64,000 nucleotides of DNA from Hybos culiciformis. Lineage: Eukaryota > Arthropoda > Insecta > Diptera > Hybotidae. Below are positions 22,933 to 35,020 of this stretch, in pieces. The first letter of the stretch is position 1; every line of letters begins with the position of its first letter. The notes below the pieces were generated by a model, which did no database searches, was not told where the DNA came from, and worked only from the letters and a program-made list of their open reading frames with translations. The stretch covers positions 6,522,234 through 6,586,233 of the forward strand of contig OZ023273.1 in the NCBI GenBank assembly GCA_964007475.1, given 5' to 3'. Position numbers and translations under genes: made by a program.

Positions 22933-24786
22933 TTAGCCTCTATTATTGTTAAGCTAAACCGTAAAAAAAATTTTATTATTGAATATAAAAAAAAAGTTGT
23001 CGAAATTTCATAACAATATTTTGATTTAAATATAATTCTATACAATTTTAAAAAATTATTTAAATATAATAGGATTTCATTTTCTTTAAAAATTAATTTA
23101 AATATGGTGCAAAAAGTTATAATGATTGTTATTGAAAAAGTCATATATTTTAATATTAAAAAATGTATATCACATTGTTTACTTTTTACTTTATTTTCAT
23201 TTTTGTTTAAAAACAAAAATATTGTTAAAATTAATATTGACAATCGAATTAAAATTAATATGTAATTAAATTTTGACAGTTTCTTAATTTTCCTTCCTGA
23301 AGAAGTTGCGAATGTTGTGAAATAAAATATTTTAAATAAATTTACATATATATTAGTAATTATAATTAATATTTTTTCTTTTTTCATTATTATTTAAGAT
23401 AAAAAACCTTAATCGCTCAAATAATGTAACAGAGTTCAAAATGGATAATAATTCGAAAATTTATATATTGTGCTCTATAAAGTTAAAAGTCAATATGTCC
23501 TTGAATAAATTAATTATAAAATTCAAATTATAAAAAAAATAATTCATTTGTCCGTCGGCGTTCTGTTAAAAATCACTAGTTCCAATTTTTCATACAAATC
23601 CTTAAAAATGTAAATTTAAGTAAATGTAAGTTTTCACACAGGCCGACGAAATGCATTTCTAAAAAAGAAAGTTACTGAAGTAATCAAATAAATAATAAAA
23701 CAATATAAATATATTATTAGCTTTATACGTAATTGACTGAATACAAGTAATAAGTAAAATTTTGATTAGCACTGAAGGACAATTAAAATAATTGAACATT
23801 TAGTAATATCTACATACATTATATTTAAATAATGCTTAAAATTCCATATGTCAAATATCCATGTAGAACTATTTTTTAATTACAAAGACTGCAAACAGAA
23901 TTTTTTTTATGTTAAATGACTCGATGAAAATAATACAAAATATGTTTTTATATAAAATCCAAAATACATGTTAAAAACAGGTCGAATAAATAAAAAATAA
24001 AAAAAAAACAAATGAACCTAATTTAAAATTATTTAATTACAATTTACAATATTGATGATACCTTGTGACGATATTCAGACCGTACCATACTTGTTAAAAT
24101 TTTCAAAGTTTTCCGCACATGTCAATAAGACTTTTAGTAAGTAAAATACAATTCTGTCGCATTCGAAAGAGAATTCACACAATCAGTAACATTATATCAT
24201 AAACGAAACTTTTTACAAAATAGAAACAATTCAACGACAATTACTTTAATGGTAAAATGGATATAAGAATTGATGCTATGCCACACGTGAAATCATAAGA
24301 TGCTACAAGGACACCATGTGTCAAGTGATACACCTATACCTATTACACATTCCCAAAAACAAAATTAAATATGGCAGTTATTAAATTAATATAATATTAC
24401 ACTGTTGTTTGCTCTATAAAAATTATACTCGTATGTGTATCTCTAATTTCAATGAAGATACTTACACAATGTATCTATGTAAATCAGTTTTGAAAAATAT
24501 ATATTTTTATCCCGTTTGCGAACAAAAATGAAAACCAGACTCTATGTTTAAATTTTCTATCTGTCAGTTGTTATTTCCGCATGATTTCGATTACATCGAA
24601 ATAGATCAATTTTGGTTCATTTTCACCTACATACCAGAAGTCTTAATATTTATATATTATTTACATAGATATAAATTTTTAAAACTTTCAGAAAAAAGCT
24701 CAAGTATCACTTTACAACTTTCGTTTTTCATAATAGACCTCTTAGAAATATATGTATATTAAGTTCTTGGTATTATTAATATTTTT

Positions 24787-25188
24787 AGTGTGCATGTGAT
24801 CGGTAAGTTGTATTTACAAACGCAAATTTAGCTCGATAAATGGTATGTTACATGCGTCAATATACATGTAATTATTTAATTAAGTAAATTTTATTTACAT
24901 TCTCCGTATTAAGTAAATTTTATTTACTTTCTTAATTTTGAACTTTTGTTTATTTTTTGGATTGCAAATGTATTTATTGCAACTAACTCGCACATGCACA
25001 TTAAAACAGTATACAAAACATGTTAATAAAATTTGTTATACAGCTCGTTGTGTATATACTATATACACAAAAACACATAGACACTTGTCAATATTATATC
25101 ACTCGACCTAACAGTCTCGTGATATAAGTATTGACTCGTGTCTATGTGTTTTTGTGAAATTTTCTTAACATGTGTTGTAATCTACTAT
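24787..25188 (+). mobile_element. DH1 element, block 3 copy 1
   Basis: Starts gtgcatgtgatcggtaag and ends aatctactat. The hairpin half includes cactcgacctaacagtctcg with long flanking arms (cacatagacacttgtcaat / attgactcgtgtctatgtg). Tandem start of the next copy follows. Confidence 0.6.
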
Positions 25189-25432
25189 TAAGTAAAGTAA
25201 GTTGTGTTTACAATCGTAAATTAAGATCAGTAAATGGTATATTACATGCATCAATACACATGTAATTATTCACTTAAGTAAATTTTATTTACATTTCCCT
25301 ATTAAGTAAATTGTATTTACTTACTTCATTTTGAACTGCGTATTACTATAAACAAAAATATTATCACTCACACTCACAATATTTCAATACAGACAAATAC
25401 CAAAAAAAAAAAAAAATGAAAAAATTGCAAAT
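25189..25432 (+). mobile_element. DH1 element, block 3 copy 2, truncated by deletion
   Basis: Only the 5' half remains (to gaaaaaattgcaaa); it then joins Gr A sequence. In block 2 the same point continues gcaaatgtatagatgg (12,920), so this is a deletion breakpoint. Confidence 0.55.
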
Positions 25433-25581
25433 TCTTTACTTATTACTTCTCCTTCTTGCATAATAATTGGAAATATTATTGTCAAAATTAATATTGACAA
25501 TCGAATTGAAACCGATATGTAATAAAATTTCGGCGGTTTTTTAATATTCTTTTCGGTAGTAATTGTAAATTTTGTGAAATA
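25433..25581 (-). pseudogene. Relic of Gr subfamily A, block 3 (about 150 bp)
   Basis: Nearly identical to 15,341-15,490 of block 2, part of exon 1 of subfamily A (ttctttacttattacttctc ... tttcggcggttttttaat). All the rest of the gene is deleted. One end abuts DH1, the other DH2. Confidence 0.8.
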
Positions 25582-26312
25582 ATAGTAGATTATTGTATAT
25601 GTAAACTAAATTTGTTATTAATTAAGAGTTCTGTATACACAAAAATACATTGACACGAGTCAATACTTATATCACGAGACCGAAGGTCGAGTGATACAAA
25701 TTGACAAATCGTCTATCTAGTTCTTAAGTGCCGTATACGCATTTTGGCACTTTTGGAGTTAGGGATTGCTTCATACTAACTCGAATGCGATCTTTCGAAC
25801 GCTCTTCTCGAAATTTCAATAGCTCCTTCCGTTCTCGAGATATTTTTCAAACTCAATTTGCCAAAAATACGAAAAATGCGTATACGGCACTTAAGAACTA
25901 GATAGACGAAGTGTCAATGTATTTTTGTGTAAATACAGAACGAGTTGTATAACAAATTTTGTTTACATATCCAATATACTGTTTTAATGCGTAGGAGAGA
26001 GGTAGTTGCAAAGAGAGAATATTTTTTCTTCTCATTTTTTCTCTTTTTTTTTTTGTATTTGGCTGTATTAAAATATTGTGGGAGATATTATGTTTGTTTA
26101 GGTATTACGTCATATTCAATACGAAACATCTAAATGATTTCATTATTTACGCTGATGCATCTAAATTTTTTCATTATATACGCTGATGCATCTAAATTTT
26201 TTCTTTATTTAAGCAGATGCATCTAAATGATTGCATGTGTATTGACGCATATAATACTCCATTTAGTGATCAAAATTCTATAGCACTAAATACAACATAA
26301 CGATCCCCAACG
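25582..26312 (-). mobile_element. DH2 element, reverse orientation, with nested MITE
   Basis: Reverse complement of the 58,165-58,697 unit: starts tagtagattattg, has the long hairpin (cacaaaaatacattgacac), then the AT-rich half and ends ccccaacgcatta. Sits exactly at the junction where block 3 lost sequence. A 201-bp element is inserted in the hairpin loop. Confidence 0.75.
25709..25909. mobile_element. MITE nested in the DH2 hairpin loop
   Basis: Perfect terminal inverted repeats of about 36 bp starting TCGTCTATCTAGTTCTTAAG. Comparison with the intact DH2 loop (attgacaagtgtcaatg) gives the exact insertion point, with at most one or two bases duplicated. Confidence 0.75.
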
Positions 26313-26720
26313 CATTAAAATATTTTTTAATCGTAATTAGGATCTTTTTATTTCAATGAGAATTGAAATCTTCCAAATGCATATCAGATAAACGTATATT
26401 ATAAAACTTAGTTAATTTCAGTATCAGAAATAAGAGTGTTGATTGAAATAAAATCTACATAAATAAAAATGAAAATTTTGACACAACGAATATAGGCGTG
26501 TATTTACATACATATTATATACAAATCTCAATCCTGGCAAAAAAAAATTATAGTCCACGGCCTTCCACTGATGTGTACCTTAGGTAACTACTAAAGGGTT
26601 AGAATCTTAGAAATTATTTCACTCATTAGTTTTCTAAATTATATTAAAAAGAAAAAAATTAATAAAAACATATCATTTAACATTTTTATAACATATGTAC
26701 GTAAAATTTCAAACATTTTA

Positions 26721-28331
26721 TTAGTGAAATATTTTTTGGTGGTCATATATTTTACATTGAATTAATATTGTTAAATTTATAATTGTGGTGTGTATGAATG
26801 AAATTATTAAAGCTGACTTTATATTGAACAGTCCTAATACACTTAAATCCAAATCGTATATTTGTGGTTGTCTTATAAGCATTTCAATCTGAAAAAATAA
26901 AAGAAAAGAAATATGTATTTTAGAAATGTGATTTATAAATCCATATTTAGTTGTCTAAATATACATTAAAAATTGCTCAAATCGGGCAACAAAACAAAAC
27001 GTGATTCCTCATATCACTCCTCATATTGAAAATGTCGAAGAACTCTTAAAACTTGTGACCTTGAACAAATAATATGGCCTCTTCCGATCCGATCTCGTAC
27101 AATATGTAAAACTGGTATACGAATTATGATGTAATGTAGAATTCCGGTTAATTTTATATAAAGAACATCATATGGAGAACATTCAAAAAATATAATATGT
27201 TTTAGAAAAGATTTAAAAAAAACTCTATATTTTATTATTACATTAATACATCTCAAAATTGAAAATTTGTTCATATTTTTTACTTACACTTCTAGACAAT
27301 CTATCATCAATTTCATATCCTGATTTTATGTCTAAAAAAAATAACTTGACTTTTTCTGAATTTTTCAATATTCGATCAGTTGAAATAACAACTAATGATA
27401 CATCAATTGATAAAAAAAATACAATTAAAATTAATTTCGAATTTATATCTTCATTTAGTGCGTATAATTTATGTGTAAATACTTCATATAGGAAAAATAA
27501 TGATGAAATGAAATAATATAATAAATAGAAAACAACTAAATTTTGAAATAAATTATTCAAATTTTTAATCAGTTTATATAAATTTAAATACATTTTTGAA
27601 ATTTTATCAATTTTTTTAATATATTTATAATATATTGTCTTATTTTTTATATTATTATTTAATTTAAAAGTAACCAAAAAGACTTCTATAATCCGGAATA
27701 AATTTCTCATACGATTACCAGTATTCACATAAAATTCTGATATTAATAAATGACTTAAAAAATATAAATTTATCATAATAAATGTAGACATTCTTGAGAA
27801 TTGAATTATACAATAATAATACAGTTTTATAATTATTGCATTAAAAAATTTTCCATTATGAGTAATTATTAATTGGCAATCTAATGCAACTAAATTAATC
27901 CATATGAATAGTTTTATCATTAAGAATAAAAGAAATTTTGTAGAAATATTTTCATACCAATATTTGGATTTTAATACAGTTCGATATAATTTTAAAAAAC
28001 TATTTAAACATGAGAAAATTTTATTTTGTTTAAAAATTAATTTAAATATTGTTAAGCATTGTACAATGATTAATATAAAATGAAGTAAATATTTTAATAA
28101 AATAAAATTTGAATCATATTCTTTACTTATTATTTCTTTCTGATATTTAACAAACAATGTTATTATACTCGAAATTATTATTAGCAATCGAAATGAAATT
28201 GATATGTAATAAAATTTCGATGGTTTTTTAATTTTATTTTCGGTAGTAATTGTAAATGTTGTAAAAAAAAATATTTTAAATAAATTTACATAGACATTAA
28301 TAATTATAATAAATATTTTTTCTTTTTTCAT
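26721..28331 (-). CDS. Gustatory receptor subfamily B, block 3 (intact, two exons)
   Basis: Spliced as 28,331-27,288 (348 codons) and 26,888-26,721 (55 codons plus stop); 403 aa, same length as block 1 B. Donor GTAAGT after DDRLSRS, acceptor TTTTTTCAG, intron 399 bp, phase 0. TM7 exon: IEMLIRQPQIYDLDL, then LGLFNIKSALIISFIHTT and NLTILIQCK. About 29 of the 348 exon 1 residues differ from block 1 B, and 11 of these fall in residues 152-181, the predicted second extracellular loop and start of TM4. No lesions. Same expected role: gustatory neuron channel, ligand unknown. Confidence 0.88.
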
Positions 28332-28359
28332 TATATTTTGATATAAAAAACTCTAAACC

Positions 28360-28396
28360 CTCAAATAATGTAACAGAGCTCAAAATGCATAATGAT
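28360..28396 (-). promoter_or_regulatory. Conserved upstream element of Gr B block 3
   Basis: Minus-strand ATCATTATGCATTTTGAG followed by CTCTGTTACATTATTTGA, 29-65 bp before the start codon, as in block 1. Confidence 0.5.
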
Positions 28397-29190
28397 TTAA
28401 AATTTCATAGGGAAGAATTTATTAAAAAATAATAATTTAATATTGAATAAATAAATTTTTAAAACAAATAGTTAGCCCTTCGTCATCTTGTGAGCATAAA
28501 TGAATTTCCAATAATAGAAATTACTGAAGTAGATTAAGTAATCAATTAAATAATCAACTATATGAATACATTATAAGGCTTAAGTAATTGACTCAATTCA
28601 AATTATAAGTAAAATTATGATTACTAATGGAAGATTCAGTTTAAATAATACTCATATTGAAATAATGCTTAATATTTTAGGTATTATTGTTTATAGAATA
28701 ATATGGAATATATATATTTAAATAATGATTGAGAAGAAATTAAACAATCTTTTTTTTTGCCCATATTTTTCACAAATTTCCAAAGCTTTCCAAAATAAAT
28801 TGAAGTTCATTATAGAAAGTTTAAAATCAGCCTTGTCGTACACAAAATGCTAAATAAAAGGAAGAATACATATAATAAAAATGTTATGTTTATTTATTGT
28901 AAATTTCACGCTGCAGAATTGAAAAAGGTTTTTGCTCTTTTTTTGTTTCAATTTTACAGGAAATAAACGGCAGCGGTGAAAAATGCGCAAAGATTGTATG
29001 AACAGAACCATAAGTGAAGTTTAACAAAACTATATTTGAATTTTATTTCTGTGCAGAAACTACAACTTATTAAAATATTAACAAATTTTGTATAATTAAA
29101 TCAAATTATTGAAATTATTGAAAAATTAAAGAAATTCAAAATGCATGTCAGCAGACTTGGATAATGAATGTTTTTTAACAATATACAAAT
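28397..29190. other. Spacer between Gr B and Gr C, block 3
   Basis: Orthologous to 7,039-8,150 of block 1, with the same GGCAGCGGTGAAAAATGCGC stretch at about 28,969-28,988. No gene seen. Confidence 0.5.
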
Positions 29191-29557
29191 CAGGGCTGTG
29201 GAGTCGGAGTCGGAGTCGGTAGTAATTTTGCTCGTTAAGAGTCGAAGTCGACAAAATAAAGCAACAACCAAGTGTCTGGCACAGAAATCCAATAAAAATA
29301 TACATATTATCGCGATTTTTGGCCTACTGGGAAAATTACGGGAAATACTCTTTTATGTTCATATTAAAATTTATGGCAATTTCGGGAAATACTATTTTTA
29401 TAATTGCTGGTGCGGGTACAGAAAGTATAGTACATTGGTATCACACAGAGTCAAAGTAGTCAAAGTAGGAGTCGGAGTCGGAGTCGCCAAAGACAAAAAT
29501 GAGGAGACAGAGTCGGAGTTGGAGTCGGTAATTTTGTTGACCGACTCCACAGCCCTG
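29191..29557. mobile_element. hAT-type MITE, block 3 copy
   Basis: The same insertion as in block 2: identical ATACAAAT duplication (29,183-29,190 and 29,558-29,565), ends CAGGGCTGTGGAGTCGG and CCGACTCCACAGCCCTG, but internally shorter. The 149-codon frame across it is a low-complexity translation. Confidence 0.85.
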
Positions 29558-29729
29558 ATACAAATACATAAATTTAAAATTAAAATTACACAGAACGTTA
29601 AGGTAAGTTACTACTAAAGTACCAAAAACTTCAAAATTCATTCATTAATCATTTTCCTAAATTATTTGAAGAGAGAAAAAAAGTAAGAAAAACACAGAAA
29701 ATTTTTATTAACATATAATTTTAAATATT

Positions 29730-32037
29730 TTATTCATAAGTATTCTTAATCAATTTACATTGAATTAATATTGTTAAATTTATAATTATATTGTGAACGA
29801 ACGAAATTATTAGAAATGATCTTATATTGAACAGTCCTAACACACTTAGATCCAAATCGTATATTTGAAGTTGCCTTATTAGCATTTCAATCTTAAAAAA
29901 AAAAAAAAGAGATTAATTTTAGAAATATATTTTATAAATATGTGCATGTTTTTTTTTTGTTACACATATTTGCAATGTTGTGGAGCTTTTTATACTTTAA
30001 TACTTCATAGAACGGACGTGAGTTGTTTGTTCCAGTGAAGTACTTTTCCATGATATGTAATTTCTCTGAATAAGAGGTACCTTAAAAACCAATTTTCTAT
30101 GTTATTATTCCATTTATTTTAATAAAATTTAGAGAAATGCAAGATATTATAGTAAAACGATTTTTTGCGAAATATGTAAAAATTATTAAGAAAATTGTTT
30201 TTTTTTTGCTGCCTGAAAATTTCATTAAAATACAAAATAATTTTTTTTGTTTCTTTTTCATTGCGTTTCAACATTTTAGTTTTTAATTCAAGCCAAATCG
30301 AATACAACAAAGAAAGCCCAAAATTTAGAAAAGTGCAGTCACCTTCAAACGTTAATCCCAAAAAAAATGTTGCATAAGTTTATACCCTGGTTAGAGATAA
30401 TATTAATAGGCAACTATTTAGAGGTCGCGTTATGCCTCGATCATAGCTAATAGCAAAGCAATTTTTGAAGGAATGTTCCGGAAACCTTTTCACAGCTAAT
30501 TTTACCTGAAAGCAAAAAAATCAACTGCAAACAACTGTTTTGTTTTTTCTATAATATGATTGTGACAGAATAATGCCGAAAACCAAATTTCGATGCAAAA
30601 GAAACGCAGTGAAAAAGAAACAAAAAAATTATTTTGTGATGTAGTCAATTCTTTCAGGAGCAAAAAAAATAAATTCAGTTCTCTAATTAATTATGAAATA
30701 ATTTTAAGAAATTCTTTTTACAAAAAATCAATAAAACTAATATCTTGCGTTTTTTATAATTTTTATTTAAATTAATTAAGAAATATCGTAGAAAATCGAT
30801 TTTTACGGTAGCTCTTAATTGCTTTGCGGTATTAGCTATGATCGAGGCATAAGTTTAAGGTTATTTAAATATTGTTACACAAAATATTTTCGTAGCTCCG
30901 AAAATTAATATAGATTTTCGGTTTTAATAATCATTTCATACATCAAAAATAAGGAAAGAAATTTTTCTTAGAAAGTGTTGTGATCATATTTTTTACTTGC
31001 ACACTTACACTTCTAGATAATCTATCATCAATTTTATATGTTGATTTGAAATCTGAGAATATAATTTTCACTTTTTTTAAATTTTTTAATATTCGATCAG
31101 TCGACATAATAAAGATTATTACATCAAATGAAAATAAAAATGGACTTGAACTGATTTCCCAGTGTGAATATACATTTATTTCATTTAAATATATTTTAAA
31201 TACCATATATAGAAAAAATAATATTGTAATAAAATAATATAAAAAAAAAAACCCAACTAAATTTTGAAATAAATTATTTAAATTTTTTACTAATTTATAT
31301 AAATTTAAATAAATTTTTAAAATTTTATTAATTTTTTCAATATATTTATAATGTATTTTTTCAGTTTCTATATTATTACTTAATTTGGAAGTAACCACGT
31401 CTATGCTTCGAAATAAATTTCTCAAATGATTTCCAGTATTCGCGTAAAATTCTGATATTAATAAATGACATAAAAAATATAAATTTGCCATTGAAAATGC
31501 AGACAATCTTTCGAATTCTGTAAAAAAATAATAGGGCATTTTCATTAATTGAAAAGCCTTTTTATTACGATTAATTATTTGCTGAGCCTCTATTATTGTT
31601 AAGCTAAACCGTAAAAAAATTTTTATTATTGAATATAAAAAAAAAGTTGTCGAAATTTCATAACAATATTTTGATTTAAATATAATTCTATACAATTTTA
31701 AAAAATTATTTAAATATAATAGAATTTCATTTTCTTTAAAAATTAATTTAAATATAGTGCAAAAAGTTATAATGATTGATATTGAAAAAGTCATATATTT
31801 TAATATTAAAAAATTTATATCACATTGTTTACTTATTACTTTATTTTCATTTGTGTTTAAAAACAAAAATATTGCTAAAATTAATATTGACAATCGAATT
31901 AAAATTAATATGTAATTAAATTTTGACAGTTTCTTAATTTTCCTTCCTGAAGAAGTTGCGAATGTTGGGAAATAAAATATTTTAAATAAATTTACATATA
32001 TATTAATAATTATAATTAATATTTTTTCTTTTTTCAT
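29730..32037 (-). CDS. Gustatory receptor subfamily C, block 3 (intact, two exons)
   Basis: Spliced as 32,037-31,009 (343 codons) and 29,891-29,730 (53 codons plus stop); 396 aa. Donor GTAAGT after DDRLSRS, acceptor TTTTTTTAAG, phase 0, intron 1,117 bp containing a TTAA-family element. Exon 2 ends IINLTILIQCKLIKNTYE, identical in its tail to block 1 C. Conserved Gr regions: LLISEFYANTGNHL, KIYLNLYKLVKNLNNLFQNL, STDRILKNLKKVK. It retains the SGRKIKKLSK segment missing from block 1 C. No stop or frameshift. Serves as the intact reference for the MITE-broken block 2 copy. Confidence 0.88.
30433..30848. mobile_element. TTAA-family MITE in Gr C intron, block 3
   Basis: Same insertion as 21,407-21,827, ends TGCCTCGATCATAGCTAATA and GCTATGATCGAGGC. 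Non-coding. Confidence 0.55.
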
Positions 32038-32065
32038 TATTATTTAATATAAAAAACCTTAAACG

Positions 32066-32102
32066 CTTAAATAATGTAACAGAGTTCTAAATGGATAATG
32101 AT
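32066..32102 (-). promoter_or_regulatory. Conserved upstream element of Gr C block 3
   Basis: Minus-strand core CTCTGTTACATTATTTAAG, 29-65 bp before the ATG. Matches the element before the other Gr copies. Confidence 0.45.
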
Positions 32103-32671
32103 TCGAAAATTTATACTCTATAAAGTTAAAAGTCAATATGTTCTTGAATAAATTAATTATAAAATTTAAATTAAAAAATAATCATCCATTTGTCCGTCGG
32201 CGTTCTGTTAAAAATCACTAGTTCCAATTTTTCATACAAATCCTTTATTACAAATCCTTTTCTGCTTTTTCAAGAGTTTTTGAGTTGGAAAATTACTTAA
32301 AACCATTTTCAATGTTTGAAATTTAAAAATGTAAGTTTTCACACAGGCCGACGAAACGCATTTCCAATAAAGAAAATTACTGAAGTAATCAAATAAATAA
32401 TAAAACAATATAAATATATTATTAGCTTTATGAGTAATTGACTCAATCCAAGTATAATAAATAAAATTTTGATTAGCACTGAAGGACAATTAAAATAATT
32501 GAAGATTAAGTTAAAATTTATGTAATATCTACATGCATTATATTTAAATAATGCTTAAAATTTCATATGTCAAATATCCATGTAGAACCATTCTTTATTT
32601 ATAAAGACTGCAATGCAAACAAAATTTTTTTTATGTTAAATGACTCGATGAAAATAATTTCAAAAATACAA

Positions 32672-35020
32672 TAGTAGATTACAACACATGTTAAGAAAAT
32701 TTGTTATTATACAACGAGTTGTGTATAGACAAAAACACAGGGACCAATACCAACATAAATTAAAAGCCTCCTATTAGAAGAAAAAACAATACATTCACAG
32801 CATCTCGTTGGCATAAAAATCATAACAAATGTATGAAACTCTATACAATATAAAAATTAATCTGTAAAATGGAATTAAAAGCAAAAAAAATATAATTTAA
32901 TTATTGCAATTTATTATATGATTAATATTAATTTTTAAGAAAAAAAAAAGTATTTGTTTAATCCACAAATCTTTTTTGTTCCTGGTAAAGTAAATTGATT
33001 TTTTTTTGTTATAATTTCTAGGCTCTAGGTATCAGATGGCAAATACACCTAATTTATCTTTAATTTTAAATGAATTTCAAAAAAATTCAAATTAATTTAA
33101 TTAAAATTTGTATAAACTAAAAAAATAACTTGTACCTAGCTCTTATTAGACGTTTTGGATAAAGTTCAGCTAACACACAATCCCGATTTTTCTGAAACTT
33201 GTTAGGGAAGTACAGGCAGTACCCAAACATGTTTCACCGGCTGCCGTCTTCCATTCAAAATAACAACTTTTTATTTAAAAAATCCACATATTGTGAAAAA
33301 CGAAGCATTTGATTACTACAAAACAAGTAGATACCTATATCACATTTGAAAATTTCGCGGGTACATATTAGGGCTTCTCATTTCCCGCAATTTTCAAATC
33401 CCGGGATCCCGGGACAAAATTTTTCATATTCCCGGGATCCCGGAATTATTTTATAAGCCCAAATTAAACAAAAAATTATCTCATAAAATTATGCCATGCT
33501 TTCGATCCACTTCAACTTGACATGATGGGGTTACCTAAGTTGATATTTTACATAATAACAAAGAAAAATACTGCATTATAAAAAATTAGTTAACAACTTG
33601 AAATATGCTCAAATATCCTCAAACTTCGATTATTTTAATAAAATTTTAATTCTATATATATTAAACTGCACTTATTTATTTTTTAAATTCTTTATACCGA
33701 CTTCACTTCGTTTCCACAAACTTAGAAAGTCAAAATTGACCCACTTCACGGTATCCAATCGAGCTGAAATTTACTTTAGCATTACACACACACCTTTATA
33801 TAAACTTCACTACCTGGTCTCCAAACTTAGTAAGTCAAAATAGATCCAATTTCCGGTATCCTATCGAGGTAAAATTTTGCACATCACTTTGTCGTCGATA
33901 ACAATATACTTTGGCATCACAGACTCATCAACACACACACACATCTTTATATGAACTTCATATCAATTGCATCGCATATAAAGGATTTATATCAAAAACT
34001 TTGTTTTTATGGGTTGTGTTTTTTCTATACTAAAATTGTATATTTTAATTTTAGCTTTATACTGAAACAGTGAATGAAATTTCGAGTATGTGATATATAA
34101 ACATCAAAAGTTAGCATAGCACTAATAATGAAGGGAATCCCCCGTAATTGTATAGAAAATAATCTATATATTGTACTTAGCTCTATACTAACAGTCAGCA
34201 ATCACTTAATTAATTCGGTCTAGCATAGATATAAACCTAAGCCTAAAATTTAGTGCAATCACTATTAATTTTTTAATTAAGAAATCCCGGGATTTTTGGT
34301 TGAAATCCCGGGATTACGGGATTCAATTTTACAACCGGGATCCCGGGAAAACGGGATCCCGGGATACCGTTTGAGAAGCCCTACTGTAGACTACTGTAGT
34401 TAAGAAAAAAAATTGTCCTATGAAGGATTTTTATTATATTTTGGATGTTAAAAAAAATTTTTTTTTACTAAACTAATAAAATATTGATTTTTTATTAATT
34501 TATCTTAAATATCATTCCACTTAAATTTTTTTAAAATTTATAAAACTAAACCAAAAAAGGCAAAAAAAATTACTGCCGACCAACAAAGCGAACAAAATTT
34601 TGAAAACTAGTGGTAATTTTTTATTTGTTATCCCTACAAAAAGTTTTGTTTACTTTTCAACTACACGGCTGATTATCTCAGTGTGGGTGATGCATGGACA
34701 CGCGTCAATACTTATATTACGAGACCGTTAGGTCGAGTAATATAATATTGACAAGTGTCCATGTGTTTTTGTGTAAATACACAACGAGCTGTATAACAAA
34801 TTTTATTAACATGTGAGAGCTAGTTGAAATCAATACATTTGCAATGCACAAAATAAACAAAAGTTCAAAATGAAGAAAGTAAATAAAATTTACTTAATAC
34901 GGAGAATGTAAATAAAATTTACTTAATTAAATAATTACATGTGTATTGACGCATGTAATATACCATTTACCGAGCTAAATTTACGATTGTAAATACAACT
35001 TCCTGATTACATGCGCATTA
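32672..35020 (-). mobile_element. DH1 element, reverse orientation, split by a 2-kb insertion
   Basis: The left part is the DH1 3' end (tagtagattacaacacatg) and the right part is the hairpin and 5' half ending catgcgcatta. Blocks 1 and 2 have the empty site caaaaatacaaaatatgttt (near 11,284), so the element ends are exact: inserted inside AAAA with at most AA duplicated. About 1.96 kb (about 32,733-34,692) interrupts the hairpin. Confidence 0.75.
33369..34383. mobile_element. hAT-like non-autonomous element inside split DH1
   Basis: Ends TAGGGCTTCTCA and TGAGAAGCCCTA, with inward repeats of CCGGGATCCCGGGA at both sides (33,400-33,432 and 34,286-34,370). About 1.0 kb, no transposase. Target duplication is not clear, so the superfamily is tentative. 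The 81-codon frame at 33,598 is not supported. Confidence 0.65.

Larger units (their letters stand above)
20143..23387 (-). pseudogene. Gustatory receptor subfamily C, block 2 copy (broken by MITE and stop)
   Basis: Exon 1 runs 23,387-21,989 with a 373-bp MITE inserted at 22,560-22,932 in the codons after LTIIEA. Independently, a TTA-to-TAA change creates a stop near 22,166 (IYLNEI in block 3). Exon 2 (20,301-20,143) is still open but its tail differs (LIQCILMNKIF). Intron 20,302-21,988. Before the insertion the frame matches intact C for about 150 codons. A six-base in-frame deletion removes KM before PYYFF. Confidence 0.88.
10968..23636. repeat. Segmental duplication block 2 of the Gr array
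   Basis: Homologous to block 1 over its whole length with offset near 10,965, then longer because of added transposons. Every Gr in it (A, B, C) is broken. Shares with block 3, but not block 1, the hAT MITE with identical target duplication and the segment at 16,817-17,040, so blocks 2 and 3 are closer relatives. Positions 10,968-12,307 are the gene-free inter-gene part. Confidence 0.85.
23637..32341. repeat. Segmental duplication block 3 of the Gr array
   Basis: Shortest clear block. Relative to block 2 it has lost about 12,930-15,337 and about 15,490-16,690, removing the captured E2 fragment and nearly all of Gr A, with a DH2 element at one junction. Gr B and Gr C are intact. Positions 23,637-24,786 are the gene-free inter-gene part. 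Confidence 0.85.

Noticed and set aside
27014..27274. 86-codon minus-strand frame in the Gr B intron with Arg- and His-rich centre
   Set aside because: The homologous stretches in blocks 1 and 2 are interrupted, and it lies inside a well-supported intron.
29168..29617. 149-codon plus-strand frame rich in Ser, Glu and Val
   Set aside because: It is a translation of the GGAGTC-type repeats of the hAT MITE and crosses both element ends.
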